From: Bradyrhizobium cajani | GTDB lineage: Bacteria > Pseudomonadota > Alphaproteobacteria > Rhizobiales > Xanthobacteraceae | DNA: 64,000 nt | NCBI RefSeq assembly: GCF_009759665.1 | Contig: NZ_WQNE01000030.1 | Location: 40,471 to 104,470 of the forward strand | Reading direction: 5' to 3' | Shown here: piece after piece, positions 7,581 to 15,856 of the stretch | How the letters are laid out: each line of letters begins with the position of its first letter | Position numbering within the stretch: the stretch's first letter is position 1 | Program-made: the position numbers and the translations under genes | Notes under the pieces: model-generated | The model's input: only the letters and a program-made list of their open reading frames with translations | What the model was told of the DNA's origin: nothing | Databases searched by the model: none

Positions 7581-8615
7581 ATGAGAAGCGAACTGAACGA
7601 ACTCGCCGCATTTGCGATGGTCGCCCGTGAGCGAAGCTTCACCCGGGCCGCGGCAAAGTTGGGGGTGTCTCAGTCTGCGCTGAGCCACACGATCCGGGGG
7701 CTCGAGCAGCGGCTCGCGTTGCGGCTTCTCGCCCGGACAACGAAGAGCGTTGCCCCAACCGCTGCAGGGACAGCGCTTTTGAAGGATTTGTCTCCGGCAC
7801 TCGAACAGATCACGCTTGCCCTCGACAGGGCCCGAAGCCTTCGGCACCGGCCTGCGGGCCGCCTTCGCATTGTGATGTCGCGCTCGGCCGCCGTGATGGT
7901 CATGTTGCCGCGGCTCGCGGCATTCGCCGATGCCTACCCCGACATCGTTCTTGACGTTGTCACCGTCACGGGTCCCGTGGACCTCGTCGCAGGCGAGTTC
8001 GATGCCGGCATTCAGCTCGGCGAGTACATTCAAAAAGACATGATCGCGGTGCGCGTCACGCCGGACTTGCGATTGGCGGTCGTGGGATCGCCCCGCTATT
8101 TCGCGTCACGACGCATCCCGCAAAAGCCGACGGATCTCGGCGACCATCGATGCATCACGCTGCGCCTTCCGGGCGGTCCATATCGATGGGAGTTCGAGCG
8201 CGGGCGGAAGTCGGTCACGATCAGCGTGAACGGCCCGCTCGTCATCGACGACACTCACCTGGTGATTGAGGCGGCGCTCGCCGGAGTTGGCCTTGGTCTG
8301 GTCTATGAAGAGCAGGTCGCAGGGGACATCGCCAAGCGGCGGCTCGTCCGTGTCCTGGAAGACTGGACGCCGCCAATTCCCGGCTTCTTCATGTACTATC
8401 CCAGTCGTCAGCATCAACCTGCTGCACTGTCCGCGCTGGTGAACGCGCTGCGTCTCTCGGGAAAACAGGTTGGGTGCGGGGCTGGCGGCGAATACGAACT
8501 GCGGCCCCGCCGACGTGCTGACAAAGGATTGCCGGGCTGCGCTGCATCAGCGGGCCCGTCGTCACCTGTCCTTAACCGAAGCAGGCAGGACAAGTGGCGC
8601 GGGCACAGCGGTTGA
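7581..8615 (+). CDS. LysR-family regulator with an unusual C-terminal tail
   Basis: A 344-aa LysR regulator. The HTH is FTRAAAKLGVSQSALSHTIRGLEQRLALRLL (about 20-50), followed by a periplasmic-binding-like inducer domain (about 90-295) with the usual GVGLGLVYEEQVAGD motif. The family normally ends near residue 295-300; here about 45 basic, low-complexity residues follow ALVNALRLSGKQ, suggesting a lost stop or a frame change at the 3' end. It probably regulates the divergent MBL gene. Confidence 0.82.
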   Translation: MRSELNELAAFAMVARERSFTRAAAKLGVSQSALSHTIRGLEQRLALRLLARTTKSVAPTAAGTALLKDLSPALEQITLALDRARSLRHRPAGRLRIVMSRSAAVMVMLPRLAAFADAYPDIVLDVVTVTGPVDLVAGEFDAGIQLGEYIQKDMIAVRVTPDLRLAVVGSPRYFASRRIPQKPTDLGDHRCITLRLPGGPYRWEFERGRKSVTISVNGPLVIDDTHLVIEAALAGVGLGLVYEEQVAGDIAKRRLVRVLEDWTPPIPGFFMYYPSRQHQPAALSALVNALRLSGKQVGCGAGGEYELRPRRRADKGLPGCAASAGPSSPVLNRSRQDKWRGHSG

Positions 8616-8675
8616 TCTAGGTGAACTGCAGGCGGATGGAGGATGCCGTCCCATCCTGAAGGTTGAAGAGCGACC

Positions 8676-9158
8676 TTGCAGCAGGCCTGGACCAGTTTCT
8701 GGATGAACGTCTCCGCCCTGTTCGAGGCGGCGCTGACGCCGTTCCAGGCCGCGGCGCGACTGGTCGGGCTCAATCCATCGGTCCCCCAGACCTACTTCTT
8801 CCTGGTCGCCGCGGGCTTTGCGACCCTGTTGTTCATCCACCTCTATGGAGACATCGTCGTCCTGCGCCGAGGTCGCCGCACCACCGGCACGATCGTCGGC
8901 ATCGATCCCGGCGACGATTCCCCCGATCGGCCGATCATCCGCTTCAGGGATACATCGGGGCGGGAATTCACCTTCACCTCGGACCTCAGCTGCAACGACA
9001 CCACGCGCCGGATCGGCGCGACGGTCGAGGTGGACTACGATCCGGCCAAACCCAGCCGGGTGCGCGAAGCCGGCCGTCCCATCGCAAAGCTGCTCTACAT
9101 CGCGGTGCTGACCTTCATCGCCGGGCTTCCGCTGACCGCAATTTTTGTCGTCAAGTGA
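8676..9158 (+). CDS. DUF3592-like membrane protein
   Basis: A 160-aa protein with two hydrophobic segments (about 41-58 and 139-158) and a beta-rich segment between them, RRTTGTIVGIDPGD...IIRFRDTSGREFTFTSDL...VEVDYDPAKPSRVRE, the pattern of DUF3592 proteins. Function is unknown. I used the TTG at 8676, which has GAAGAG upstream; an ATG at 8703 is an alternative that would remove nine residues. It lies downstream of the LysR gene on the same strand. Confidence 0.6.
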   Translation: MQQAWTSFWMNVSALFEAALTPFQAAARLVGLNPSVPQTYFFLVAAGFATLLFIHLYGDIVVLRRGRRTTGTIVGIDPGDDSPDRPIIRFRDTSGREFTFTSDLSCNDTTRRIGATVEVDYDPAKPSRVREAGRPIAKLLYIAVLTFIAGLPLTAIFVVK

Positions 9159-9189
9159 GCGGTAGCCCGAGGACGTGCACGCACGAGCG

Positions 9190-9588
9190 TCAGTGCGGCA
9201 GGAAAGGCGCAGCCAGCACTGCGAGCATGCCAAAGGCCGCGACGTTCCAGAACAGAGAGCGGACCAGCGGAACGCCGGACACATAAAGCACGCTATACGC
9301 GATGCGCCCGCCGATATAGGCGATCGCCCCCCAATGGGTCAGCTCATTGTGAACGCCGGCCGCCTGCGCAACGAGGACCGCTGCGGCGAAGAACGGAAAC
9401 GTCTCCATGTAATTGCGGAAGTTGCGGTTGATGCGCCCGGGGATCGGTCTGAGCGGAGGCATCTCGCCATCGCGCGGGCTTGCAGCCCAGCTGAGGCCGT
9501 ACTGCGCGTTCGCGGCTTGCGCGGCGGCGACGAGTTGAAGGAAGCCCCAAACGGTGGCCGCAGCCAACATCATGAGTTCGAAGCTCAT
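9190..9588 (-). CDS. MAPEG-family membrane protein
   Basis: A 132-aa protein with four hydrophobic segments and the MAPEG signature around RINRNFRNYMETFPFFAAAVLVAQ. Members include microsomal glutathione transferases and leukotriene synthases; bacterial ones are mostly uncharacterised. The conserved arginine and asparagine residues that bind glutathione in the eukaryotic enzymes are within this segment. Start at the ATG at 9588, with GAGGAGACGAG upstream. Confidence 0.8.
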   Translation of the reverse strand: MSFELMMLAAATVWGFLQLVAAAQAANAQYGLSWAASPRDGEMPPLRPIPGRINRNFRNYMETFPFFAAAVLVAQAAGVHNELTHWGAIAYIGGRIAYSVLYVSGVPLVRSLFWNVAAFGMLAVLAAPFLPH

Positions 9589-9691
9589 GCGATCTCGTCT
9601 CCTCCTTCAAAATGCGAGCGGCCGATCTCAGCAGGCCGCCCCCTTGAGCACGATGGGTTTCGTTGCGCTCTACCCATCGTGCGGGCCACGC

Positions 9692-10591
9692 TCATTGCTT
9701 GAAACAATGCTCGCGGTGCCACTTCAGAAAATGTGGATGCGGCCGATCCGACAGCCTCTTCGGCTCAAGCGCGCGACCGGTCTTGTTGATTATCGATCGG
9801 ACACCATCCAGATCATTCGTCTGACGCGAGATCAGGATTTCCAAATTGTCCGCCAGGCCAATGAGGCCGCGATCGAACATCCAATGCGCGGTACCTGAAA
9901 GAGCGATGCCATTGCTGATGATGTCTGGGCCATTTGCCTCGACCGGCCGTATGTGAGCGGCCGCGACCTCAGCGCGCCCCATCCCATTGATGAGCTTTAG
10001 CCCCGTAATTGCGCAGCGCTCATCATAGGCACGGAGCACGATGCGGCGAAACACTCGATCGCGCAAAACTCTCGATACTGTCAGGCTAACACGGTCGCGC
10101 TGCTGTTCTAGCCTGAACGGCGCCTGCTCCTCGCCGAGGTCGAGCGATCGGACATCGTCATCGCGCCGCGGAAGCAGCGGCGCATTCTCCGCCAAACCAA
10201 GTTCGCATATTCTATTGAAATCGTCGGGAGAGATCGGGCGGACTGACGATTGAGCACGTCCTGAAATTCGTCCCTGCTCATTCAGGACCCCGCGCTCCAC
10301 GGGACCAGTCGCCCCGTTGAACGGGACCGGGTTGGCAAAATCGAGATAGCTTCCGGGCTCGATCAGAGCGAGGTACATCCCCGACGCGCTTGGGTCCGGA
10401 ATAACCTGCTGAACCCGAGCCATCGCAAAGTAGCCGCGCGTCTCGGCCACCTTGCTTGGTTCGTAGTAGATTATCCAATCACCGATGCAGGCTTCAACAC
10501 GGCGGAGATACTGGCGGGGAAATTGATACTGTTCAGCGGGGCTGTCTTCGTAAATCGAATCCAATCGATGGATGAATACCCCCAATCCCAT
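9692..10591 (-). CDS. HNH endonuclease with possible EVE/PUA-like N-terminal domain
   Basis: A 299-aa protein. The C-terminal half carries an HNH_2-type nuclease: CAITG at 193-197, AAHIRPVEANG with H213, N227, and AHWMFDRG with H236. The N-terminal 90 residues (FPRQYLRRVEACIGDWIIYYEPSK...GYFAMARVQQVIPDP) look like a beta-barrel EVE/PUA-type domain, which in other proteins reads modified bases. That would make it a modification-dependent restriction enzyme, but this is inference. No methylase gene is adjacent. The gene appears less GC-rich than its neighbours and sits alone before guaA, which fits acquisition by transfer. Confidence 0.72.
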   Translation of the reverse strand: MGLGVFIHRLDSIYEDSPAEQYQFPRQYLRRVEACIGDWIIYYEPSKVAETRGYFAMARVQQVIPDPSASGMYLALIEPGSYLDFANPVPFNGATGPVERGVLNEQGRISGRAQSSVRPISPDDFNRICELGLAENAPLLPRRDDDVRSLDLGEEQAPFRLEQQRDRVSLTVSRVLRDRVFRRIVLRAYDERCAITGLKLINGMGRAEVAAAHIRPVEANGPDIISNGIALSGTAHWMFDRGLIGLADNLEILISRQTNDLDGVRSIINKTGRALEPKRLSDRPHPHFLKWHREHCFKQ

Positions 10592-10666
10592 AATTTATGC
10601 GACGCCGCCCCTCCGACAAGTCGCCCCCCGATGGAGCGATTCTGAACATCGAGGAGGCACCACCCC

Positions 10667-12265
10667 CTACTCCCACTCAATCGTCCCCGGCGGCTTGCTC
10701 GTCACGTCGTACACCACCCGGTTCACGCCCTTCACCTCGTTGATGATGCGCGTCGCGGTCTCCCCTAAGAACTTCATGTCGAACTGGTAGAAGTCCGCGG
10801 TCATGCCGTCGGTGGAGGTGACGGCGCGGAGGCCCACGACGTAGTCGTAGGTGCGGCCGTCGCCCATGACGCCGACGGTCTTGACGGGGAGCAGCACGGC
10901 GAAGGCCTGCCAGATCTCGTCGTAGAGGCCGTGCTTGCGGATCTGGTCGATGTAGACGGCGTCGGCCTTGCGCAGGATGTCGAGCTTGTCGCGGGTGATG
11001 TCGCCGGGGCAGCGGATGGCGAGGCCCGGGCCCGGGAACGGGTGGCGGCCGACGAAGATTTCGGGAAGGCCGAGCTCGCGCCCTAACTTGCGCACCTCGT
11101 CCTTGAACAGCTCGCGCAGGGGCTCGACGAGCTTCATGTTCATGCGCTCGGGCAGTCCGCCGACATTGTGGTGCGACTTGATCGTCACCGAGGGGCCGCC
11201 GGTGAAGGAGACGCTCTCGATCACATCGGGATAGAGCGTGCCCTGCGCGAGGAAGTCGGCGCCGCCGATCTTCTTGGCCTCCTGCTCGAACACCTCGATG
11301 AAGAGGCGGCCGATGGTCTTGCGCTTGGTTTCGGGATCGGTGACGCCTTCGAGCTCGCCGAGGAATTGCTTGGAGGCATCCACGTGCACGAGCGGGATGT
11401 TGTAGTGGTGGCGGAACAGGTCGACCACGGTCTTGGCTTCATCGAGGCGGAGCAGACCATGATCGACGAAGACGCAAGTGAGCTGGTCGCCGATGGCTTC
11501 GTGGATCAACACGGCGGCGACTGCTGAATCGACGCCGCCGGAGAGGCCGCAGATCACCTTGCCCTTGCCGACCTGCTGGCGGATCTTGGCGATCTCCTCC
11601 TCGCGGAAGGCGCGCATGGTCCAGTCGCCGGTGAGGCCTGCGATCTTGCGGACGAAGTTGCGGATCAGCTTGGCGCCGTCGGGCGTGTGCACCACTTCGG
11701 GGTGGAACATCAGGCCGTAGTACTTGCGCGTCTCGTCCTGGATGATCGCGAAGGGCGCGTTCGGCGAGGTGCCGGCGACGGAGAAGCCCGGCGGCATTTT
11801 CGTGATGCGGTCGCCATGGCTCATCCAGACCTGGTTCTTGCCGCCGAGCGTCCAGACGTCCTCGAACAGCTTGCTCTTTGCCTTCACCTCGACGTCGGCG
11901 CGGCCGAATTCGCGGTGATGGCCGCCCTCGACCTCGCCCCCGAGCTGGGCCGCCATGGTCATCTGGCCGTAGCAGATGCCCATCACGGGCACGCCGGAAT
12001 CGAAGATCGCCTGCGGGGCGCGGGGCGAGCCGGCCTCATGCACCGACTCGGGGCCGCCGGAGAGGATCACCGCTTTCGGCTTCATCTCGTCGAAGGCCGC
12101 TTCGGCCTTGTTGAACGGGACGATCTCGCAATAGACGCCGTCCTCACGCACGCGGCGCGCGATCAGCTGCGTCACCTGGCTGCCGAAGTCGACGATGAGA
12201 ATCTTGTCGTGCGCCGAGGCCACCGAGGGCGTCGACGCGGAGCGGTCGTTCTGTGCTGCTGTCAT
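10667..12265 (-). CDS. guaA: GMP synthase (glutamine-hydrolysing)
   Basis: A 532-aa enzyme that converts XMP to GMP with glutamine and ATP, the last step of guanine nucleotide synthesis. The glutaminase domain has C98 in GICYGQ and the His-Glu pair in FHPEVVHT (188-190). The ATP pyrophosphatase PP-loop is SGGVDS at 242-247, and the C-terminal dimerisation domain ends in KPPGTIEWE. I chose the ATG at 12265 over an upstream one at 12322 because the family begins shortly before ILIVDFGSQ. guaB, the preceding pathway step, lies 14 kb away on the same strand. Confidence 0.97.
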   Translation of the reverse strand: MTAAQNDRSASTPSVASAHDKILIVDFGSQVTQLIARRVREDGVYCEIVPFNKAEAAFDEMKPKAVILSGGPESVHEAGSPRAPQAIFDSGVPVMGICYGQMTMAAQLGGEVEGGHHREFGRADVEVKAKSKLFEDVWTLGGKNQVWMSHGDRITKMPPGFSVAGTSPNAPFAIIQDETRKYYGLMFHPEVVHTPDGAKLIRNFVRKIAGLTGDWTMRAFREEEIAKIRQQVGKGKVICGLSGGVDSAVAAVLIHEAIGDQLTCVFVDHGLLRLDEAKTVVDLFRHHYNIPLVHVDASKQFLGELEGVTDPETKRKTIGRLFIEVFEQEAKKIGGADFLAQGTLYPDVIESVSFTGGPSVTIKSHHNVGGLPERMNMKLVEPLRELFKDEVRKLGRELGLPEIFVGRHPFPGPGLAIRCPGDITRDKLDILRKADAVYIDQIRKHGLYDEIWQAFAVLLPVKTVGVMGDGRTYDYVVGLRAVTSTDGMTADFYQFDMKFLGETATRIINEVKGVNRVVYDVTSKPPGTIEWE

Positions 12266-12420
12266 GGCAAGCAGATACGCGACCATGCCGCGGCCCGCAA
12301 CCGCGCAGGCTTGCGCGCCCACATTCTTCTTTGGACATGGACAAATGGAATATAGATAAGTATTATTGACCTAATTTAGCCCCTCGCCTGAAACAGGGGC
12401 CGATCAGGGGAGAACGCCCC

Positions 12421-12792
12421 ATGTCACAGCATCATCAGCCAGCAGAACTCGCCGCGCTCGGCCGCACCTGGGTCGAGGCCTGGAACGCGCGCGACCTCGA
12501 ACGTGTGCTCACGCTCTATGACGAGGCGGCCGTGATGACCTCGGACCGTATTCCGCTCCTGGGGTTTGAGGCCAGCGGCACCGTGCGCGGCAAGGACGCG
12601 CTTCGCGCCTATTGGGGCAAGGCGCTCGCCCTGGTGCCGAACCTGCACTTCTCGCTGATCGATCTGTTCGTGAGCCCCGACAGCGTCGTGGTGTTCTACG
12701 AGAACGAGCGCGGCAAGCGGATTTGCGAATACCTGCGGGTGAATGCCGAGGGAAAGATCGTGCAGGGATCGGCGAATCATCTGGCGCACTAG
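12421..12792 (+). CDS. SnoaL/NTF2-like protein
   Basis: A 123-aa protein with a SnoaL-like cone fold: LGRTWVEAWNARDLERVLTLYDEAAVMTSDR, then GKDALRAYWGKAL and a final beta sheet. Such proteins are small polyketide-cyclase-like or ketosteroid-isomerase-like enzymes, or carrier domains; the active-site residues are not distinctive enough to assign a reaction. AGGGGAGAACGCCC precedes the ATG. It is divergent from guaA with about 155 bases between the starts. Confidence 0.7.
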   Translation: MSQHHQPAELAALGRTWVEAWNARDLERVLTLYDEAAVMTSDRIPLLGFEASGTVRGKDALRAYWGKALALVPNLHFSLIDLFVSPDSVVVFYENERGKRICEYLRVNAEGKIVQGSANHLAH

Positions 12793-12800
12793 CCTATCCG

Positions 12801-12888
12801 CGTCATTGCGAGGAGCTCTTGCGACGAAGCAATCCAGACTGCCGCCGTGGATACAGTTCTGGATTGCTTCGCTGCGCTCGCAATGACG
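12801..12888. repeat. Dispersed palindromic repeat, CGTCATTGCGAG family
   Basis: The ends CGTCATTGCGAG and CTCGCAATGACG are inverted, with inner inverted blocks around GAAGCAATCCAG and CTGGATTGCTTC. Related copies are at 25833, 56049 and 59492, and a cut copy is at 63856. Confidence 0.85.
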
Positions 12889-12949
12889 GAGACTGTGGCA
12901 AGCGCGTGCGCTAACAACGGCGCTGCCGGCGCCAAGACAGGACATCCCC

Positions 12950-13282
12950 ATGAAACTCCCCGCCTCGCCCTTCACCGTGACCGACTGGAGCAAGGTCACC
13001 CCGACCGCGCATCCCGGGGAGACCGGCGAGGCGCTGTGGCGGACGCTGAACATCGGCGATCTTCGGGTGCGGATGGTCGAATATTCGCCGGGCTACCTCG
13101 CCGACCATTGGTGCGACCGCGGCCACGTGCTCTACGTGCTGGAGGGCGAGCTCTGCTCCGAGTTGCGCGACGGGCGCAAATTCAAGCTGACGGCGGGGAT
13201 GAGCTACCAGGTCTCGGATTTCGGCGACGTCGCGCACCGGTCCTCGACAGTGACGGGGGCGACGCTCTTCATCGTCGACTAA
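12950..13282 (+). CDS. DHCW-motif-like cupin protein
   Basis: A 110-aa cupin. The characteristic DHWCDRGHVLYVLEGEL (about 45-61) matches the small cupin group described by a DHCW motif; His and Cys in this motif could bind a metal. The second cupin motif is LTAGMSYQVSDFGDVAHRS. Function is unknown. It follows the SnoaL-like gene after a dispersed repeat on the same strand and is upstream of the cold-shock gene. GGACATCCCC precedes the ATG. Confidence 0.75.
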   Translation: MKLPASPFTVTDWSKVTPTAHPGETGEALWRTLNIGDLRVRMVEYSPGYLADHWCDRGHVLYVLEGELCSELRDGRKFKLTAGMSYQVSDFGDVAHRSSTVTGATLFIVD

Positions 13283-13354
13283 GACGCGCGAGAGCGGCAA
13301 ATTTGCACCGCAAAATAGTAAACCAGCGCGACACTCCGGTCCACGGGTGGTGCC

Positions 13355-13383
13355 TTGAAGTGGCCCCAATATCTCGCTATATT
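13355..13383 (+). promoter_or_regulatory. Sigma-70-type promoter of the cold-shock gene
   Basis: TTGAAG (13355-13360) and TATATT (13378-13383) are separated by exactly 17 bases. Transcription would start near 13390 and give a leader of about 150 bases before the cold-shock start, as is usual for csp genes, whose leaders often act as thermosensors. Confidence 0.7.
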
Positions 13384-13543
13384 GTGATCATCGATACTTG
13401 GCCGAACGACTGGGCCGCTTCGCTTCGTTGCTGACGGGCGCGCACGCTTCAGATGATTTCCCCAAACATCGACTGATCAGGATCATGGGCGCAATGCTGC
13501 GTACCGGTCCGCGTGCGTACTCTCTCTAACAAAGGAAATTCCC

Positions 13544-13753
13544 ATGGCTATGGGCACCGTGAAGTGGTTCAACACCCAAAAGGGTTATGGTTTCATCCAG
13601 CCGGATGACGGCCAGAAGGACGTGTTCGTGCACATCAGCGCCGTCGAGCGCGCCGGCCTTTCGACCCTGAACGAGGGTCAGAAGGTCTCGTTCGACGTCG
13701 TCGCTGACCGTCGCAGCGGCAAGTCCTCGGCTGACAATCTCCGCGTCGGCTAA
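13544..13753 (+). CDS. Cold-shock domain protein (CspA family)
   Basis: A 69-aa OB-fold RNA chaperone. RNP1 is KGYGFIQ (about 14-20) and RNP2 is VFVHISAVE (about 29-37). It binds single-stranded RNA or DNA and melts RNA structure at low temperature or in stationary phase. A strong Shine-Dalgarno, AAAGGAAATTCCC, precedes the ATG, a sigma-70 promoter lies about 160 bases upstream, and a terminator follows, so it is a single-gene unit. Bradyrhizobium has several paralogues, so no symbol is given. Confidence 0.95.
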   Translation: MAMGTVKWFNTQKGYGFIQPDDGQKDVFVHISAVERAGLSTLNEGQKVSFDVVADRRSGKSSADNLRVG

Positions 13754-13808
13754 TCGCCAGCGCACGGCGCTCTGACCACGGACGTACCGGCAGAGCGCAA
13801 CCAACAAA

Positions 13809-13848
13809 GGCCCCGCGACCGGGATCCGGTTCGCGGGGCTTTTGTTTT
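13809..13848 (+). terminator. Rho-independent terminator of the cold-shock gene
   Basis: GCCCCGCG (13810-13817) pairs with CGCGGGGC (13832-13839), with an inner ACCGG/CCGGT stem, followed by TTTTGTTTT. It is 55 bases after the cold-shock stop codon. Confidence 0.9.
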
Positions 13849-13852
13849 GGGT

Positions 13853-13952
13853 GTCATTCCGGGGCTCGCGAAGCGAGAACCCGGAATCCATGGAACCCAA
13901 CGACTGCCGCGCGATGGATTCCGGGCTCACCCTGCGGGCGCCCCGGAATGAC
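13853..13952. repeat. Dispersed palindromic repeat, GTCATTCCGGGG family
   Basis: Ends GTCATTCCGGGG and CCCCGGAATGAC are inverted; inner blocks around CCCGGAATCCA and TGGATTCCGGG also pair. Other copies are at 25945, 27742 and 59609. Confidence 0.85.
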
Positions 13953-13962
13953 GGCGGAGTAA

Positions 13963-15264
13963 TCAGCCCGCCTTCCGCAGGACCGAAACAAAAAATCCAT
14001 CCGTCCCCGTCCGCCGCGGCGTCATCAGCCAGCCCTCCGGCGATTGCAGCGCCGCGTCGGCGAAGGCCTCCGCCTTGTCCCAGAGCACGCTCGCGGTCTG
14101 CTCGGGCGGGACGACTGCGAACTCGCCATGGCGGGCGATGAACGCCCTCACCTGCTCGCCGTTCTCCTCCGCCAGCACCGAGCAGGTGACGTAGGCGATG
14201 CGGCCGCCGGCCTTCACCAGCGGCACGGCGCGCTCCAGCACCTCGGCCTGGTCGCGCAGGCGGATCTCCAGCGCGCCCGGCCGCATCCGCCATTTGGCAT
14301 CGGGGTTGCGGCGCCAGGTTCCGGTTCCCGTGCAGGGCGCGTCGATGACGACCAGATCGGCCGAGGCGCGGATGTCGGAGAGCGGATCGGCCTCGCCCTT
14401 GGGCGTGCGGACATCGGCATTGTGGACGCCGGCCCGCGACAGCCGTTCGTGGATGGGAGCCAGTTGCCGCTTGTCGCGGTCGGTGGCGATCAGGCGGCCC
14501 TTGCCCTGCATCAGGGCGGCGAGCGCCAGCGTCTTGCCGCCGGCGCCGGCGCAGAGATCGATCACCTGCTCGCCGGGTTTTGCCGCGGTGAATTGGGCCG
14601 CAAGCTGCGATCCCTCATCCTGCACTTCAATGGCGCCCTTGATGAAATCCTCTTCGGCCTGGATGCCGGGGTTGCGCGCATCGGCCGAAAGCTCGATGCG
14701 GAGACCCGTTGCCGACCACGGCGCAGGCTTCGCATGAAGATGAGCAAGCGCCCGTAGCACCTTGTCGCGATTGGATTTCAGCGTGTTGACGCGCAGATCG
14801 AGCGGGGCCCGGCTCGCCATCGCGGCGGCTTCCGCGGCGCGGGTCTCGCCGAACACTTTTGCGAAGTGCGGATCGAGCCATTCCGGATAGTCGCCGGCGA
14901 CCGCGGCCGGGGCATCGTCGAGCGAACGCGAGGCGAGCGCAGCCTGCTCGGCCTCCGTGAGCGGCGCGGGCGCAAAGCGGCTGCCGTCGAACATCGCGGC
15001 CATGGTGGCCGTGTCCATGTCGCGTTCGAGGCGCAGCATGCCGATCAGCCGCGCCCGTGCGGTGTCGGAATCCATCAGGAACGCGCTCGAGGCGTAGCGG
15101 CGCAGCACGTCCCAGACCAGGCCCGCGATGGCGGCGCGGTCGCCGGAGCCGGCAAAGCGGTGTGCGGTGCCCCACTCCTTCAGCGCCTTGGCCGCGGGCA
15201 CGCGGTCCTTCTCGATGGTGTCGATGAGTTCGATGGCTGCGGACAGCCGGGCAGCAGGAGTCAT
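13963..15264 (-). CDS. RsmB/NOP-family RNA cytosine-C5 methyltransferase
   Basis: A 433-aa SAM-dependent methyltransferase of the NOL1/NOP2/Sun group, which makes m5C in rRNA or tRNA. The SAM site is VIDLCAGAGGKTLALAALM, and the two catalytic cysteines are in DAPCTGTGTWRRNPD and YVTCSVLAEENGEQV. The N-terminal 140 residues form a helical NusB-like region as in RsmB. The target cytosine (position 967 in the E. coli enzyme) cannot be confirmed. In related genomes this gene is found near guaA and guaB, and the same neighbourhood is present here. Confidence 0.9.
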   Translation of the reverse strand: MTPAARLSAAIELIDTIEKDRVPAAKALKEWGTAHRFAGSGDRAAIAGLVWDVLRRYASSAFLMDSDTARARLIGMLRLERDMDTATMAAMFDGSRFAPAPLTEAEQAALASRSLDDAPAAVAGDYPEWLDPHFAKVFGETRAAEAAAMASRAPLDLRVNTLKSNRDKVLRALAHLHAKPAPWSATGLRIELSADARNPGIQAEEDFIKGAIEVQDEGSQLAAQFTAAKPGEQVIDLCAGAGGKTLALAALMQGKGRLIATDRDKRQLAPIHERLSRAGVHNADVRTPKGEADPLSDIRASADLVVIDAPCTGTGTWRRNPDAKWRMRPGALEIRLRDQAEVLERAVPLVKAGGRIAYVTCSVLAEENGEQVRAFIARHGEFAVVPPEQTASVLWDKAEAFADAALQSPEGWLMTPRRTGTDGFFVSVLRKAG

Positions 15265-15274
15265 TTCAAATCTT

Positions 15275-15697
15275 TCAAACCAGCAACAGCATTTTCAACG
15301 CGAAGTAGATCCACATCGCCAGCAGCACCAGCACGCCGGCGAGCCAGACCGTGGAGCGCCGGCCGAGATCGTTCGAGGAGACGAAGATTCCGGCATGGGC
15401 AAACCGCGTCACCACGAACACCCAGGACATCAGCACGATGAAGAGATCGGCATGGCGCAGCGGCATGGCCAGCGCGATCAGCGCGTAGAACAGCACCGGC
15501 AGCTCGTACTGGTTGCGGTAGCAATTGGCGATTTGTGTGGCGCCCTTGGGCCAGTTCGGCTCGCCCAGCGCAATGTCGCGGATTTTCGTCTCGCCCGAGA
15601 CCAGCGCCTTGCGGCGCGCCAGCACCATGCCGATCAGCAGCGCGAAGGTGAGCCCGACCTGCACGAAGACAGGCAGCAAGACCATTTGAACGGACAT
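15275..15697 (-). CDS. MAPEG-family membrane protein
   Basis: A 140-aa protein with four hydrophobic segments and the MAPEG core NWPKGATQIANCYRNQYELPVLFYALIALAM. It is the longer bacterial type and unlike the protein at 9190-9588 in sequence. Function is unknown. The ATG at 15697 was chosen because the residues before it are not hydrophobic or conserved. It is just upstream of the RsmB-type gene on the same strand, with 10 bases between them, so the two are probably co-transcribed. Confidence 0.8.
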   Translation of the reverse strand: MSVQMVLLPVFVQVGLTFALLIGMVLARRKALVSGETKIRDIALGEPNWPKGATQIANCYRNQYELPVLFYALIALAMPLRHADLFIVLMSWVFVVTRFAHAGIFVSSNDLGRRSTVWLAGVLVLLAMWIYFALKMLLLV

Positions 15698-15856
15698 CTG
15701 AGTTTTCCCATCCGGCAGCAGCCGCCGGACCCGTCCATTAGCCGCCGCTCCTCGTCCTGACAATCAACCAGTTGAACCGGCGTTCCCGATCTCGCGACCA
15801 ACGCCCGATAGTTAAAGCGATTTTGGCCCTCTCCGGGGCCGGGGCGAGATACCGCC

